64,000 bases of DNA, taken from the NCBI RefSeq assembly GCF_017873815.1, contig NZ_JAGGKQ010000003.1, positions 124,001-188,000 on the forward strand, read 5' to 3'. A program made the position numbers and the translations under genes. The notes under the pieces are model-generated. The model saw only the letters and a program-made list of their open reading frames with translations, made no database searches and was not told where the DNA came from. Numbering within the stretch: position 1 is the stretch's first letter; each line of letters begins with the position of its first letter. The stretch comes from Halorubrum alkaliphilum (GTDB lineage Archaea; Halobacteriota; Halobacteria; Halobacteriales; Haloferacaceae). Shown piece by piece: positions 1 to 9,939 of the stretch.

Positions 1-1289
1 ACCTCGCGTACCAGGCTGGCCCCGAGTGGCTGATCGTGATGGGCGCGCTCGACGGGGTGCTGTTCGCGGTGTTGTGGTACGTCATCGGGTATAAACAGTG
101 GCTCATCGGGAACCGAAACGGCTACCTCACGCTCGGGGAGATGCTCGGCGACCGGTTCGGCTCCGCGGGGCTTCGCGCGCTCGTCGCCGGGATCAGTCTC
201 GTCTGGCTCTTTCCGTACGTCATGCTCCAGCAGATGGGGGCAGGAGAGGCTATCGTCGGGCTCACGAACGGCGCGGTGCCCTACTGGGGCGGGGCAGCAC
301 TGATCACAGCCTTCATGATCGGCTACGTCACGCTTGCGGGGCTGCGCGGCGTCGCGTGGACCGACACGATCCAGGGACTGTTCATGCTCTCGATCGTCTG
401 GATCGCGGCCGTCTGGGTGCTCTCGGCGGTGGGCGGGCTCGGGGCGGCTACCAGCTCGATGCTCGCAGCCCGTCCCGAGTTCGGGAGCTTCGGCGGCGGG
501 CTCTACTCGCCGGCGTTCATCGTTTCCAGTGCTATCACCATCGCGTTCGGCGTGACGATGTTCCCCCAGATCAACCAGCGCTTCTTCGTCGCGAAGAGCG
601 GTGCGGTGCTCAAACGCTCCTTTACGCTGTGGCCCGTCCTCGTCCTCCTGTTGTTCCTGCCCGCGTTCATGATCGGCGCGTGGGCGGTTGGGATGCCGAT
701 CGACGTGCCCGAGGGCGCGAACGTGCTCCCGGTGGTGTTGAACGAGTACACGCCGGTGTGGTTCGCCGCGCTCGTGATCGCGGGTGCGATGGCCGCGATG
801 ATGTCCTCGTCGGACTCGATGCTCCTCTCCGGGTCGTCGTACTTCACGCGCGACCTCTACCGTCCCTTTATCAACCCTGACGCCTCCGAGCGCCGCGAGG
901 CGTGGCTCGCGCGGATCGGCGTCGCGGCGTTCGCGACGCTCGCCTTTTTCGCCAGCCTCCTTCGCCCCGGCACGCTGATCGAGGTGGGCGACACCGCCTT
1001 CTCCGGGTTCGCGCTGCTCGCGCTCCCCGTGATATGTGCGCTCTACTGGGACCGGACCACCCGCGACGGGATGATCGCCGGCGTGCTCGTCCCACAGGTC
1101 GCGTACCTGACGGTGGTGTTGTCGTCGGTGCTCCCGCTCGTCCCGACGCTTCCCCGCTCCGTCGCCGGGGGTTGGGACATCGCACTCGGGCTGATGGTCC
1201 TCTCTGCGGTCCTCACGGTCGGCGTCTCGCACCTGACCGCGCCGACCGCCGAGAGCGACGCTTCTCGGTTCGCTGTTGCTGGCGACTGA
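1..1289 (+). CDS. Sodium:solute symporter (SSS family), 5'-truncated
   Basis: Na+-coupled uptake permease of the SSS (PutP/PanF-like) family in the cytoplasmic membrane. The frame is open from base 3 and the first transmembrane segment is cut off by the window edge; the GTG at 36 is probably internal. About 428 residues remain, with some eleven hydrophobic helices. Family hallmarks visible are the segment GLRGVAWTDTIQG after the fourth helix seen here, and the SSSDSMLLSGSSYFTRDLY stretch, where the conserved serines contribute to the sodium site in characterised relatives. A Pro-rich loop and two last helices close the protein. The substrate cannot be told from sequence. Confidence 0.9.
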   Translation, partial: LAYQAGPEWLIVMGALDGVLFAVLWYVIGYKQWLIGNRNGYLTLGEMLGDRFGSAGLRALVAGISLVWLFPYVMLQQMGAGEAIVGLTNGAVPYWGGAALITAFMIGYVTLAGLRGVAWTDTIQGLFMLSIVWIAAVWVLSAVGGLGAATSSMLAARPEFGSFGGGLYSPAFIVSSAITIAFGVTMFPQINQRFFVAKSGAVLKRSFTLWPVLVLLLFLPAFMIGAWAVGMPIDVPEGANVLPVVLNEYTPVWFAALVIAGAMAAMMSSSDSMLLSGSSYFTRDLYRPFINPDASERREAWLARIGVAAFATLAFFASLLRPGTLIEVGDTAFSGFALLALPVICALYWDRTTRDGMIAGVLVPQVAYLTVVLSSVLPLVPTLPRSVAGGWDIALGLMVLSAVLTVGVSHLTAPTAESDASRFAVAGD

Positions 1290-1448
1290 GATCGTTGGCG
1301 CCTGAACGGTCACCGAGGCCGGCACGTTCGGAGTTATTATAAGACGATCTCGCCGCCGCCAAATCGTGTACGGGTGTCCGTATGCCTGCCATTCTCGTCC
1401 CGCTGGGTTCGTCGAAAGGCAAAAGCCGGTCTACGACCCAGTAACGGT

Positions 1449-2309
1449 ATGAACGAGCCCGGCACCGAGGGCGTGCTGTTGGACCAGGAAACGCTCCACG
1501 ATCGGCTCGACGACGCTCCCGAGTGGCTACAGGACCATTACCGAACCTTCCGCGAATCGATGCTCGGCGAGCGCGACGGCTCGCCGTTTCCCTGTTACTT
1601 CGGTATCGAGGTCGAACGCGAGGGCGAGATGCTGTACGCGGCCTGTGAGTCGACCACCGATCCGGCCGCGCTGTTGCGGCTCCGGGATACCCTGTTGGAG
1701 TATCTGGAGACGTATCCCGATCACGCGGACCGCGCCCCACTCGCCGTGTTTTTCGCGCCCCTCAGTGAGCAGGCATCTGAGTCCGACTACCACGAGCGGC
1801 TCTGGCACGTGCTGGAGTTCCTCCACGTTCACGACCCGGAACCGTGGCCCGAGTCGATCCCGACCGATCCGGACACCTCGACGTGGGAGTTCTGTTTCGG
1901 CGGCGAGCCGCTGTTTCCGACCTCCCGTGCGCCCTTCTACGACGACCGGAAAAGCCGGTACTCGCCGATCGGCTTAGAGATCACGTTCCAGCCGCGGGCC
2001 GTCTTCGAGGGGATTACCGCCGACACCGAGGCGGGCCAGCGCGCCCGCGACACGATCCGGTCGCGGATGGCCGAGTACGACGGCGTGTGTCCCCACGCCG
2101 ACTTGGGCGACTGGGGCGTCGAGGGCGACCGCGAGTGGACACAGTACCTGTTTCGTGAGGACGACGCCGAGAGCCCCGACGAGTGCCCGCTCAACCCGAC
2201 CCGCGAGCATCCGAAGGCACCGAAGGCGCTGCTCGAACCCGGCGCATGGCGACGACTCGCGGATGCTCCCGGCTCCACGCGTTCGAATGTGAGTCTCGGC
2301 GATGACTGA
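1449..2309 (+). CDS. YqcI/YcgG family protein (possible haem-dependent N-hydroxylase)
   Basis: A 286-residue cytosolic protein that I place in the YqcI/YcgG family (PF08892) from the PFPCYFG segment at residues 46-52, the central [12 protein letters not shown], the [12 protein letters not shown] core and the late ...[15 protein letters not shown] region. Studied relatives, DcsA of D-cycloserine and GntA of guanitoxin biosynthesis, are haem proteins that N-hydroxylate guanidino compounds; the activity here is inference. The ATG at 1449 is chosen because the upstream extension is arginine-rich and unlike the family. The next gene, a cysteine hydrolase, begins inside its last codons (8-base overlap), so the two are co-translated and may act on one metabolite. 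Confidence 0.75.
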   Translation: MNEPGTEGVLLDQETLHDRLDDAPEWLQDHYRTFRESMLGERDGSPFPCYFGIEVEREGEMLYAACESTTDPAALLRLRDTLLEYLETYPDHADRAPLAVFFAPLSEQASESDYHERLWHVLEFLHVHDPEPWPESIPTDPDTSTWEFCFGGEPLFPTSRAPFYDDRKSRYSPIGLEITFQPRAVFEGITADTEAGQRARDTIRSRMAEYDGVCPHADLGDWGVEGDREWTQYLFREDDAESPDECPLNPTREHPKAPKALLEPGAWRRLADAPGSTRSNVSLGDD

Positions 2310-2856
2310 GAGCGTTCCCGACGACGCCGTCCTCCTGCTCGTCGACTTTCAGGTTGGATTTGACGATCCGGCATGGGGCGAGCGCAACAACCCCGACGCG
2401 GAGGCGACCGCCGCTGCCCTCCTCGACCGGTGGCGGGAGGCGGACCGACCGATCGCACACGTGCGCCACGCCTCGACGGACCCGGACTCACCGCTTCGCC
2501 CGGAGTCACCCGGCTTCGGGTGGAAACCGGAGACGGCCCCGCAAGACGGGGAGGCAACCTTCGAGAAGTCGGTCAACGGGGCGTTTCTCGGCACCGATCT
2601 CGACGAGTGGCTCCGCGAGCGCGGACACGAGACGCTCGTCGTCTGCGGACTCACCACCGACCACTGCGTGTCGACTACCGCCCGGATGGCGGAGAACCGC
2701 GGCTACGACGTGTTCGTCGTCGCTGACGCGACCGCGGCCCACGCCCGGACGGGTCACGACGGGACCACGATCGATCCCGAGACCTCACACCGCGTTGCCC
2801 TCGCTCACCTAAACGAAGAGTTCGCGACGGTCGTCGACGCGGAGCGGGTCAGGTAG
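2302..2856 (+). CDS. Isochorismatase-family cysteine hydrolase
   Basis: A 184-residue hydrolase of the isochorismatase/nicotinamidase fold, cleaving amide, imide or ester-like bonds through a cysteine nucleophile. The triad is complete: Asp15 in LLVDFQ, Lys89 in FEKSVNG and Cys122 in GLTTDHCVS, with the cis-peptide TTDHC signature before the cysteine. It lacks the metal-binding His pattern clearly recognisable in nicotinamidases, so nicotinamidase is not asserted. It overlaps the preceding YqcI/YcgG-like gene by 8 bases, which implies translational coupling and a shared pathway; the substrate is unknown. Confidence 0.88.
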   Translation: MTESVPDDAVLLLVDFQVGFDDPAWGERNNPDAEATAAALLDRWREADRPIAHVRHASTDPDSPLRPESPGFGWKPETAPQDGEATFEKSVNGAFLGTDLDEWLRERGHETLVVCGLTTDHCVSTTARMAENRGYDVFVVADATAAHARTGHDGTTIDPETSHRVALAHLNEEFATVVDAERVR

Positions 2857-2882
2857 TCGCCGCGGTATCGTCCGAACCGATC

Positions 2883-4352
2883 TCAGTCGTCTCCGGTCGC
2901 CGCGCCGTCGTCGCTCGCCCCGCCGCCCGCGCGCTCGGCGGCGTTCACGAACATCCCTTGGCGGGTCGTGTAATAGAAGTACGCGCCCAGTCCGAGGAAC
3001 CCAACGACGTTCGACACGGCGACCGCCCAGAACACCGCCTCGACCCCCCAACCGAGTCCCGGGGCGATTGCGACCCCGAACGCGCCGAACGTCGCGGTCG
3101 TCGGGACGGCAGCGACGGCGATGGGAAACCGGATCCCCCAGTACTTCACGGCGTCCGCGACGAACGAGGTCCGGGTTCGGGAGGCACCGTTAAAGCCCGC
3201 AAGCAGGGTGTAGGTTCCGCCGAGACCCCAGTAGGTAACCGCGAGCAGCTGGAGGTAGAGTACTGACAGCTCCCGGCCGGTCGCCGTGAGATCGGGCGCG
3301 AGGAGGTCGGTTATCGCGCCCGCAAAGAAGAACTGGACCGCGCCGAGCGCGAGGAACCCGGTGACGACGATGCCGGTCCCGACGGTCGTCGTCCGGCGTG
3401 CGCGTCCCGGCTCATCGGCACCCAAATTCTGACCGATCATCGACTGGGCGGCCTGTTGCATTCCGAGCGCGGGGACGATGGCGAGGGTCGCGACGCGCGC
3501 GCCGACCGTGTAGGCGGCGACCCCGGCGGCACCCCCGGCGATCGCCACGAGACTCACGACGAGCACGCGAACGAGTTCGCTCACCCCTCGCTGGCCGCCG
3601 AGCGGGAGTCCGACGGAGACCACCTCACGGAGGGCCGACACGTCGAGGACAAACGCCTCGCGGGTGAGCCGAAAGGAGTCGCGGTAGATCCCGCCCGCGT
3701 ACGCGAGGATATGCGTCAGTCCGACGATCCCCGCAAGCACCGTACCGAGCGCCGCGCCGGCGACGCCCAGTTCCGGGACCGGCCCGACGCCGAAGATGAG
3801 CACAGGGGCCGCGACGAGATTGACGAGCACGCTCGCGACGCTCACGTGGAGCACGGCTCGCGTGTCGCCGTAGGCGGTGAAACAGTTCTCGACGGTGTCA
3901 CCGACTGCGCCGACCGGAAGCACCGCGATCACGATGGCGAGATACGTCGCGGTCGTCGCCGCCAGCGTCGGGTCGGCCCCGAGCGCAGCGACCAACTCCT
4001 CGGCGAACAGGACGACGGGAACTGCGACCGCGACCGTGATCGCGAGCGCAACGAGACTCCCGTTGACGGCGACGCGTCGCGCCCCAGCCTCGTCGTCGGA
4101 ACCGACTCGCTGGGCGACGAGGATCTGTGTTCCGACCGCGGCGACGACGACGGTCGCTCCGAGAAGCGACTGGATCGGGAGACTTAGCCCCACGGCCGCG
4201 ACCGCGTCCTCGCTCACCCGTCCGAGCCAGAACGTGTCGATCAGGGCGTTCGCGACGTACACGAGGTTCTGGGCGACGAGCGGGGCCGCGAGCAACAGGA
4301 GGACTCGGCCGATCGGACCGTCGGTTATCTCCTCCTGTGAGACATCCAACAT
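2883..4352 (-). CDS. MATE family efflux transporter
   Basis: A 489-residue polytopic protein with twelve hydrophobic segments in two internally similar six-helix halves, as in multidrug and toxic compound extrusion exporters (NorM/DinF type, driven by Na+ or H+). It begins with PIGRVLLLLAAPLVAQNLVYVANALIDTF split as the standard first helix, and the second half repeats this pattern with LREVVSVGLPLGGQRGVSE. The C-terminus is a short Gly/Asp-rich tail. A TATA-like GTTTTATTAT lies about 30 bases before the ATG, so translation is probably leaderless. It stands alone, convergent with the hydrolase gene. Substrate unknown. Confidence 0.92.
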   Translation of the reverse strand: MLDVSQEEITDGPIGRVLLLLAAPLVAQNLVYVANALIDTFWLGRVSEDAVAAVGLSLPIQSLLGATVVVAAVGTQILVAQRVGSDDEAGARRVAVNGSLVALAITVAVAVPVVLFAEELVAALGADPTLAATTATYLAIVIAVLPVGAVGDTVENCFTAYGDTRAVLHVSVASVLVNLVAAPVLIFGVGPVPELGVAGAALGTVLAGIVGLTHILAYAGGIYRDSFRLTREAFVLDVSALREVVSVGLPLGGQRGVSELVRVLVVSLVAIAGGAAGVAAYTVGARVATLAIVPALGMQQAAQSMIGQNLGADEPGRARRTTTVGTGIVVTGFLALGAVQFFFAGAITDLLAPDLTATGRELSVLYLQLLAVTYWGLGGTYTLLAGFNGASRTRTSFVADAVKYWGIRFPIAVAAVPTTATFGAFGVAIAPGLGWGVEAVFWAVAVSNVVGFLGLGAYFYYTTRQGMFVNAAERAGGGASDDGAATGDD

Positions 4353-4525
4353 ACCAGGATCGTTCCGGAATTATCCAGACATAATAAAACACTATCGGTG
4401 CCGGATACGATCCGTACGATCAGCTCCTCGACGCGCGTCCCGACCGCAACCGTGGGACCGTGAGAACCGGCGGATCGTCGCCCGCCGACCCGCACGTTTT
4501 TGCGCCCGGCAGCCGAAGATCGGGT

Positions 4526-5464
4526 ATGCAACGCGGTCGCCGAAAACCGGATTGGCTGAAATCGCGCCCCCCGTCCGGAACGCGGTTCACGGAGATCAAA
4601 GAGAGCCTTCGTGACCGCGATCTCCACACGGTCTGTGAGGAGGCGAACTGTCCGAACATGGGCGAGTGCTGGTCGGGCCGCGACGGTCCCGGGACGGCGA
4701 CGTTCATGCTGATGGGCGACCGCTGCTCGCGCGGCTGTAACTTCTGTGACGTCGAGACCGGCGGGATGGATCCGTTGGACCCCGACGAGCCCGCGAACGT
4801 CGCCGACGCAGTCGCGGAGATCGGACTCGACTACGTCGTGTTGACCTCCGTCGACCGCGACGATCTGGCGGACGGCGGCTCCGCACACTTCGCCGAGACG
4901 ATCCGCGAGATCAAGCGCCGCGATCCGGGGATCCTCGTGGAGACGCTCATCCCCGACTTCGAGGGCGACCCCGAGGCGGTTCGTCGGATAATCGACGCCG
5001 GGCCCGACGTGATCGCTCACAACGTCGAGACGGTCGAGCGACTCCAGTGGCCGGTTCGTGACCGCCGGGCCGACTACGAACAGTCGCTCGCGGTGCTCGA
5101 TCAGGTCGACCGCGAGAGCGACGTTCACACGAAGACGAGCCTCATGCTCGGCGTCGGCGAGTACGACCACGAGGTGTATCGAACTCTCGGGGATCTCCGG
5201 GAGGTCGGCGTCGACGTCGTCACGTTCGGGCAGTACCTCCAGCCGTCCCGCTCGCACCTCGACGTGTTCGAGTACGTCCATCCTGACCTCTTCGAGACGT
5301 GGCGGGCGGTCGCCGAGACGGAGTTCGACTTCCTCTACTGTGCGTCGGGTCCGATGGTCCGGTCCTCGTACAAGGCGGGCGAACTGTTCGTCGAGGCGCT
5401 CCTCCGTGAGGGCCGATCCGCCGAGGACGCGCGCCAGCACGCGCGGGCGGCGGGCGGGGACTGA
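4526..5464 (+). CDS. lipA: Lipoyl synthase
   Basis: Radical SAM enzyme inserting two sulfurs into octanoyl chains on lipoyl domains of 2-oxoacid dehydrogenase E2 or GcvH subunits. The 312-residue protein has both cluster motifs: the auxiliary C-x4-C-x5-C at Cys37, Cys42 and Cys48, and the SAM-binding C-x3-C-x2-C at Cys67, Cys71 and Cys74. The C-terminal RSSYKAGE carries the conserved serine that ligates the auxiliary cluster. The ATG at 4526 is preferred: it gives the normal family N-terminus (KPDWLK), and the upstream in-frame stretch is not conserved in character. No lipoyl ligase or E2 gene is next to it. Confidence 0.96.
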   Translation: MQRGRRKPDWLKSRPPSGTRFTEIKESLRDRDLHTVCEEANCPNMGECWSGRDGPGTATFMLMGDRCSRGCNFCDVETGGMDPLDPDEPANVADAVAEIGLDYVVLTSVDRDDLADGGSAHFAETIREIKRRDPGILVETLIPDFEGDPEAVRRIIDAGPDVIAHNVETVERLQWPVRDRRADYEQSLAVLDQVDRESDVHTKTSLMLGVGEYDHEVYRTLGDLREVGVDVVTFGQYLQPSRSHLDVFEYVHPDLFETWRAVAETEFDFLYCASGPMVRSSYKAGELFVEALLREGRSAEDARQHARAAGGD

Positions 5465-5643
5465 CCCCGAAACCCGGCCGCTTCACGCTCGGATCGACGC
5501 GATCTCGGACCGTCCCACCGACTCGTCCATGCGTTTCTTGTTCTTTCATCGATAGGACGGCCGACGAAACCCGATCTCGACGTTGTCACAACAGCGAATT
5601 ATTTACCCGTCGACGCCACACCACGAGTAAGTGACTCGTACAC

Positions 5644-6765
5644 ATGGCAACGACTGAACCGAATCTCGTGGACTCGATCCGCGCACGACCCGGTCTCACC
5701 CTGGTCGTCGCCTTCGGCGTCCTCCTTCTCGTCGATCTCGTAGCCAAGCTCGCCGGCATCAGCGTCGGCCCGCTCGGCGGTTCGCTCTCGACGGGACGGC
5801 TCGGATCCAACCTCTGGAACGGCATCGTTATCGGACTCGTGATCGGATTGGCCGGCATCGGACTCTCGATGACGTACAGCATCCTCTCGTTCGCCAACTT
5901 TTCACACGGCGACCTGGTCAGTACGGGGGCGTTCACCGGATGGGGGATCGCGTTCCTGATCGCCGCGTTCGGCGAACAGCCGATCCGTGCGCTCCTCTCA
6001 GTTCGCGGGGCTGGAAACGTGAGTCCCGGCGAGATCGGCGCACACGTGCTCTCCACCCCCGTCGCCGTTCTCGTCGGACTCGTCGCGGCGTTCGTCATCA
6101 CCGCCGTCGTCTCCTTGGCTCTCGACCGCACGTTCTATAAGCCGATGCGCGACCGAGACGGGATCTCGTTGCTCATCGCCTCGATCGGCGTCGCCCTCGT
6201 CGTCCGATACGTCATCCAGTTCGTCTACGGGTCGAGCCGTCGGGGCGTGACGGCGACCGTCGACGCGTCCAATCTCGTGATCCCGGCGACGGGGCTGTCA
6301 ATAAACGCACACCAATTGACGATCCTCGTCGCCGCGATCGGGTTGATGCTCGCCATGCATTTCATGTTACAGCACACGAAACTAGGCACCGCGATGCGTG
6401 CGATGGCCGACAACAAGGACCTCGCGCTCGTCACCGGGATCCCCGCGGAGCGAGTCGTCACGGCGACGTGGATCCTCGGCGGCGGACTCGCCGGCGCGTC
6501 CGGCTACCTCTACGTCCTCCTCCGTGGGACGATACAGTTCGACTTCGGCTGGCTGCTCCTCCTGTTGATGTTCGCCGCGGTGATCCTCGGGGGGATCGGC
6601 TCCGTCTACGGAGCCATCGCCGGGGGACTCGTAATCGGCGTCGTGTTCACGACGTCGACGATCTGGATCCCCTCGGACTTCAACGAGGCGGCCGTGTTCG
6701 CCGTGATGATCGCCGTTCTGCTCGTTCGGCCGGAGGGGATCTTCGGAGGTGTTTCGACCGCATGA
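5644..6765 (+). CDS. livH: Branched-chain amino acid ABC transporter permease LivH
   Basis: Inner-membrane permease of a HAAT-type ABC importer, 373 residues. After a long N-terminal helix it has the family core: GLAGIGLSMTYSILSFANF with the HGD motif that follows, the AMRAMADNKDLALVTGI cytoplasmic loop that docks on the ATPase, and GGIGSVYGAIAGGLVIGV near the end. A TATA-like ATTATTTA sits about 40 bases upstream, giving a short leader. Its stop overlaps the livM start (ATGA), and livG and livF follow with overlaps, so livHMGF is one operon. The binding-protein gene is nearby on the other strand (10702-12018). Confidence 0.94.
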   Translation: MATTEPNLVDSIRARPGLTLVVAFGVLLLVDLVAKLAGISVGPLGGSLSTGRLGSNLWNGIVIGLVIGLAGIGLSMTYSILSFANFSHGDLVSTGAFTGWGIAFLIAAFGEQPIRALLSVRGAGNVSPGEIGAHVLSTPVAVLVGLVAAFVITAVVSLALDRTFYKPMRDRDGISLLIASIGVALVVRYVIQFVYGSSRRGVTATVDASNLVIPATGLSINAHQLTILVAAIGLMLAMHFMLQHTKLGTAMRAMADNKDLALVTGIPAERVVTATWILGGGLAGASGYLYVLLRGTIQFDFGWLLLLLMFAAVILGGIGSVYGAIAGGLVIGVVFTTSTIWIPSDFNEAAVFAVMIAVLLVRPEGIFGGVSTA

Positions 6766-8141
6766 CGGACCGTGAGACGGGCGCGAATACCCCCGATCCG
6801 ACGCCGGACGGCGGAACCGATCCGACGCCGGACGGCGACGAGGACGGCGGAGAGCCGGAGAGCGCGACCGGAGCCGTGATCGACGCGCTCCGGGAGAACG
6901 ATCTCGGTCTCGTAATAACGACCCTGCTTCTGGTCTACGCGGGGGCGACGTTGTTGACGTTCACGGATGGACTCAACAGCGTCTTCGGACTGATGCGGAC
7001 GTTGACCTTCCTCGGGCTCGTATACGCGCTCTCGGCGCTTGCGCTCAACCTCCACTGGGGATACACCGGGCTGTTCAACATCGGCGTCGCCGGCTTCATG
7101 GCCGTCGGCGTCTACACCATGGGGATCGTCGTTCGCTCGCCGGATCCGGCGTTCGGTCCCCCCGGGTTCGGCCTGCCGCTTCCGGTCGGGATCATCGCCG
7201 GTATGGCGGCCGCGGCACTCATCGGACTGCTCGCGGCGCTACCGGCGCTGCGGCTCAAAGCCGACTACCTCGCCATCGTCACGCTCGGGCTCTCGGAGAT
7301 CATCCGGCTGACGCTCCAGTCGAGCGCGTTCGACACGTTCCTCAGGGACACGATCGGGGTCGGCACGGGCGGCGGCCGCGGTATGGGGATGCCGAGCAAC
7401 CCCGTCCGCGAGCTGTTCCTGGTCGACGGTCGCGCGGGCGACCCGACCGCGTTCGGCGAACTCGTCTTCGGAACGGTCGGGGAGGGCGGACTCGGCATCG
7501 CGAACAACATCGTCGTCGGCTGGGGATACGTCCTCGTGCTCGCGGTCTTTCTCGTCGGCTTCTACGTGCTCTTGGAGCGGCTCGGACACTCCCCGTTCGG
7601 TCGGAACCTCAAGGCGATCCGTGAGGACGAGTTGGTCGCCGACTCGTTAGGGAAGAACGTCGACCTGATCAAGATCAAGGTGTTCATGATCGGCTGTGCC
7701 CTGATGGGGCTCGCCGGGATCCTCTGGTTCGGCAGCCAAGGGAACGTCTCGCCGACGCCACAGTTCATGCCGTTGTTGACGTTCTACGTCTTCGTTGCCG
7801 TGATAATCGGCGGCTCCGGATCGAACACCGGATCGGTCATCGGCGGTATCGTCTTCGCGGCCGTGTTGTTCGAGGGGCCGCGCCGTGCCGGTTCCGCGGT
7901 TCGGGGGATCATCGACGCGCCGACGCCGCAGTCGTTCGCGGACGCCGTCGTCTCGCTCGACCCGGTCGCATTCCTCGCGTTCGCGACCGACAACGTTGCG
8001 CCGCTTCAGTTCATTTTCCTCGGGCTGGTCCTGATCCTCATCATGCACCGCCGGCCGGACGGACTGCTCGGCGATCGCATCGAGACGGCCTCCGCCGTCG
8101 ATCTCTCGGAGCGGTCACGAGGGGGTGATCACGATGAGTAG
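6762..8141 (+). CDS. livM: Branched-chain amino acid ABC transporter permease LivM
   Basis: Second permease subunit, 459 residues from the ATG at 6762, which shares ATGA with the livH stop. The first 35 or so residues are a hydrophilic Pro/Asp/Gly-rich tail ([16 protein letters not shown]) containing a short repeat, not part of the usual domain. The permease core then shows [20 protein letters not shown], the EAA-like loop [20 protein letters not shown] and the [13 protein letters not shown] segment. An inserted loop between helices (about residues 195-235) is glycine-rich. It would pair with LivH as a heterodimer. The end overlaps livG by 8 bases. Confidence 0.94.
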   Translation: MTDRETGANTPDPTPDGGTDPTPDGDEDGGEPESATGAVIDALRENDLGLVITTLLLVYAGATLLTFTDGLNSVFGLMRTLTFLGLVYALSALALNLHWGYTGLFNIGVAGFMAVGVYTMGIVVRSPDPAFGPPGFGLPLPVGIIAGMAAAALIGLLAALPALRLKADYLAIVTLGLSEIIRLTLQSSAFDTFLRDTIGVGTGGGRGMGMPSNPVRELFLVDGRAGDPTAFGELVFGTVGEGGLGIANNIVVGWGYVLVLAVFLVGFYVLLERLGHSPFGRNLKAIREDELVADSLGKNVDLIKIKVFMIGCALMGLAGILWFGSQGNVSPTPQFMPLLTFYVFVAVIIGGSGSNTGSVIGGIVFAAVLFEGPRRAGSAVRGIIDAPTPQSFADAVVSLDPVAFLAFATDNVAPLQFIFLGLVLILIMHRRPDGLLGDRIETASAVDLSERSRGGDHDE

Positions 8142-9015
8142 CGACACACCGGACACATCGGACTTGCCGGAGGATACGGACGTGGCGGACGACGAACCGG
8201 AGGCCAACGACAGTGCGGTCGAGGAGGCGGCAAAGCGCGTGCCGTCCGGCGTCCCGCTCCGGGTCGAGGGGCTCGTCAAGCAGTTCGGGGGCGTCACCGC
8301 CGTCGACGGGGCCTCTTTCGAGGTCGAACGGGGCTCGCTAACCGGACTGATCGGACCGAACGGGGCCGGAAAGTCCACGACGTTCAACTGTATTACCGGC
8401 GTTCACGAGGCGACGGCCGGGAACATCTACTTCAAAAACGAGGACATCACCGGAATGGAACCGTATCAGATCGCTCAGAAGGGGTTGGTCCGGACGTTCC
8501 AGATCGCCCGCGAGCTCGGCGGCATGAGCGTGCTGGAGAACTTGATGCTCGCGCCGAAGAACCAGATCGGCGAGTCGGCGATCCGCTCGGTGACGCCCGG
8601 ACTCCGCGGCGGCGTTATCGAGGAGGAGGCCGAGATCCGTGAGCGCGCGTGGGAAACGCTGGAGTTCTTCGAGATCGAACACCTCGCGACCGAGAACGCG
8701 GAGAACCTCTCGGGCGGGCAGCGAAAGCTGCTGGAGATGGCTCGCGCGCTGATGACCGATCCGGAAATGGTCCTTCTCGACGAGCCCTTGGCGGGCGTCA
8801 ACCCGACGCTGGAGGAGAAGCTGCTCGACCGCATCCACCGGCTGCGCGAGGACGATTACACGTTCCTCCTCGTCGAACACGACATGAACGTCATCATGAA
8901 CAACTGTGAACACGTCATCGTTATGCACCAAGGAAACGTCCTCGCGGAGGGGACCGGCGAAGAGATCAGAAACGACGAGCGCGTCATCGAGGCGTATCTG
9001 GGGGAAGACGTATGA
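8134..9015 (+). CDS. livG: Branched-chain amino acid ABC transporter ATP-binding protein LivG
   Basis: ATPase subunit, 293 residues from the ATG at 8134; a GTG at 8125 is also possible but lies deeper in livM. Walker A is GPNGAGKST, the signature [15 protein letters not shown], Walker B MVLLDEP followed by LAGVNP, and the switch histidine is in LLVEHDMN. The LivG-specific [13 protein letters not shown] and [20 protein letters not shown] stretches identify the subunit. The first 35 residues are an acidic tail rich in Asp/Glu/Ser. It hydrolyses ATP with LivF to power import. Its TGA overlaps the livF ATG. Confidence 0.95.
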   Translation: MSSDTPDTSDLPEDTDVADDEPEANDSAVEEAAKRVPSGVPLRVEGLVKQFGGVTAVDGASFEVERGSLTGLIGPNGAGKSTTFNCITGVHEATAGNIYFKNEDITGMEPYQIAQKGLVRTFQIARELGGMSVLENLMLAPKNQIGESAIRSVTPGLRGGVIEEEAEIRERAWETLEFFEIEHLATENAENLSGGQRKLLEMARALMTDPEMVLLDEPLAGVNPTLEEKLLDRIHRLREDDYTFLLVEHDMNVIMNNCEHVIVMHQGNVLAEGTGEEIRNDERVIEAYLGEDV

Positions 9016-9884
9016 GCACCGACGAGTCGGGGAACGACCCCGAAGTCGCTGGAGGTTCGGAGAGTCCGAGCGACCCCGAAGTCGCTGGAGGTTCGGAGAG
9101 TCCGAGCGACCCCGAAGTCGCTGAAGGATCCGATGCCGCTGGCGACGTGGAAGCGGGCCGAAACCACACGACCATGGGGGACGCGGTTCTACGTATCCGT
9201 GGTCTCAACGCCGGATACGGGGATCTCCGGATCCTGACGGACGTCGATCTCGACGTTACCGACGGAGAGTACGTCACCATCGTCGGCCCGAACGGCGCGG
9301 GCAAATCGACCGTGATGAAGACCGTCTTCGGGCTCACGACGCACATGGACGGGACGATCGAGTTCGATGGGGAGCCGATCCACGGGCTCGCCCCCGAACG
9401 GATCATTCGCGAGGGGGTCGGATTCGTCCCGCAAACGGACAACGTGTTCCCAGGGTTGAGCGTCCGGGAGAACCTCGAGATGGGTGCGTACATCCTCGAC
9501 AGCGTCCCGGAAGACCGCATCGAGGAGATATACGATCGGTTCCCGATCCTCCGGGAGCGTGAGAGTCAGAAGGCCGGAACGCTTTCCGGCGGTCAGCGGC
9601 AGATGGTCGCGATGGGGCGCGCCCTCATGCTCGACCCCGACCTCCTGCTGCTCGACGAGCCGTCGGCCGGGCTCGCACCGGACCTCGTCACCGACATGTT
9701 CGATCGGATCGACCGGATCAACGACGCGGGAACCGCGATCCTGATGGTCGAACAGAACGCCAAGGAGGCGCTCCGGCGGTGTGACCGCGGCTACGTGCTC
9801 GTCAACGGCGAGAACCGATACACGGACCGCGGCGAGGTGTTGCTCGGAGACGAAGACGTGCGGCAAGACTTCCTCGGCGGGTGA
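9012..9884 (+). CDS. livF: Branched-chain amino acid ABC transporter ATP-binding protein LivF
   Basis: Second ATPase of the importer, 290 residues. Walker [10 protein letters not shown], LivF-type VFGLTTHMDGTIEFDGE, GVGFVPQTDNVFPGLSVREN, signature LSGGQRQMVAMGRAL, Walker B LLLLDEPSAGLAP and the switch His replaced in context by MVEQNAKEALRR, which is normal for LivF (Gln in place of His). About 55 residues precede the ATPase domain, made largely of a 12-residue acidic repeat (DPEVAGGSESPS) encoded by tandem 36-bp DNA units. This tail is unusual for LivF and probably non-catalytic. Last gene of the livHMGF operon. Confidence 0.94.
   Translation: MSTDESGNDPEVAGGSESPSDPEVAGGSESPSDPEVAEGSDAAGDVEAGRNHTTMGDAVLRIRGLNAGYGDLRILTDVDLDVTDGEYVTIVGPNGAGKSTVMKTVFGLTTHMDGTIEFDGEPIHGLAPERIIREGVGFVPQTDNVFPGLSVRENLEMGAYILDSVPEDRIEEIYDRFPILRERESQKAGTLSGGQRQMVAMGRALMLDPDLLLLDEPSAGLAPDLVTDMFDRIDRINDAGTAILMVEQNAKEALRRCDRGYVLVNGENRYTDRGEVLLGDEDVRQDFLGG
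9036..9143. repeat. 36-bp tandem repeat inside livF (two exact copies plus one diverged)
   Basis: Copies begin at 9036, 9072 and 9108; the first two are identical and the third drifts after about 18 bases. The unit is a multiple of three and keeps the frame, encoding DPEVAGGSESPS twice and then DPEVAEGSDAAG. It looks like recent slippage in an acidic linker. Confidence 0.95.
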
Positions 9885-9939
9885 GACGGTCTCGACGAGC
9901 ACTCAGGCTCGTCGGACACCGCACAACCGGAGACGGGGT

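Noticed and set aside
1290-1448. tRNA or small RNA after the symporter gene
   Set aside because: A TATA-like TTATTATAAG is present but no cloverleaf or conserved RNA could be made out; no tRNA was seen anywhere in the window.
3456-4187. 243-residue frame opposite the MATE gene
   Set aside because: Asp/Arg/His-rich mirror frame of a clear twelve-helix transporter.
9036-9143. Possible CRISPR-like repeats
   Set aside because: The 36-bp copies are directly adjacent, without spacers, and lie in frame inside livF.
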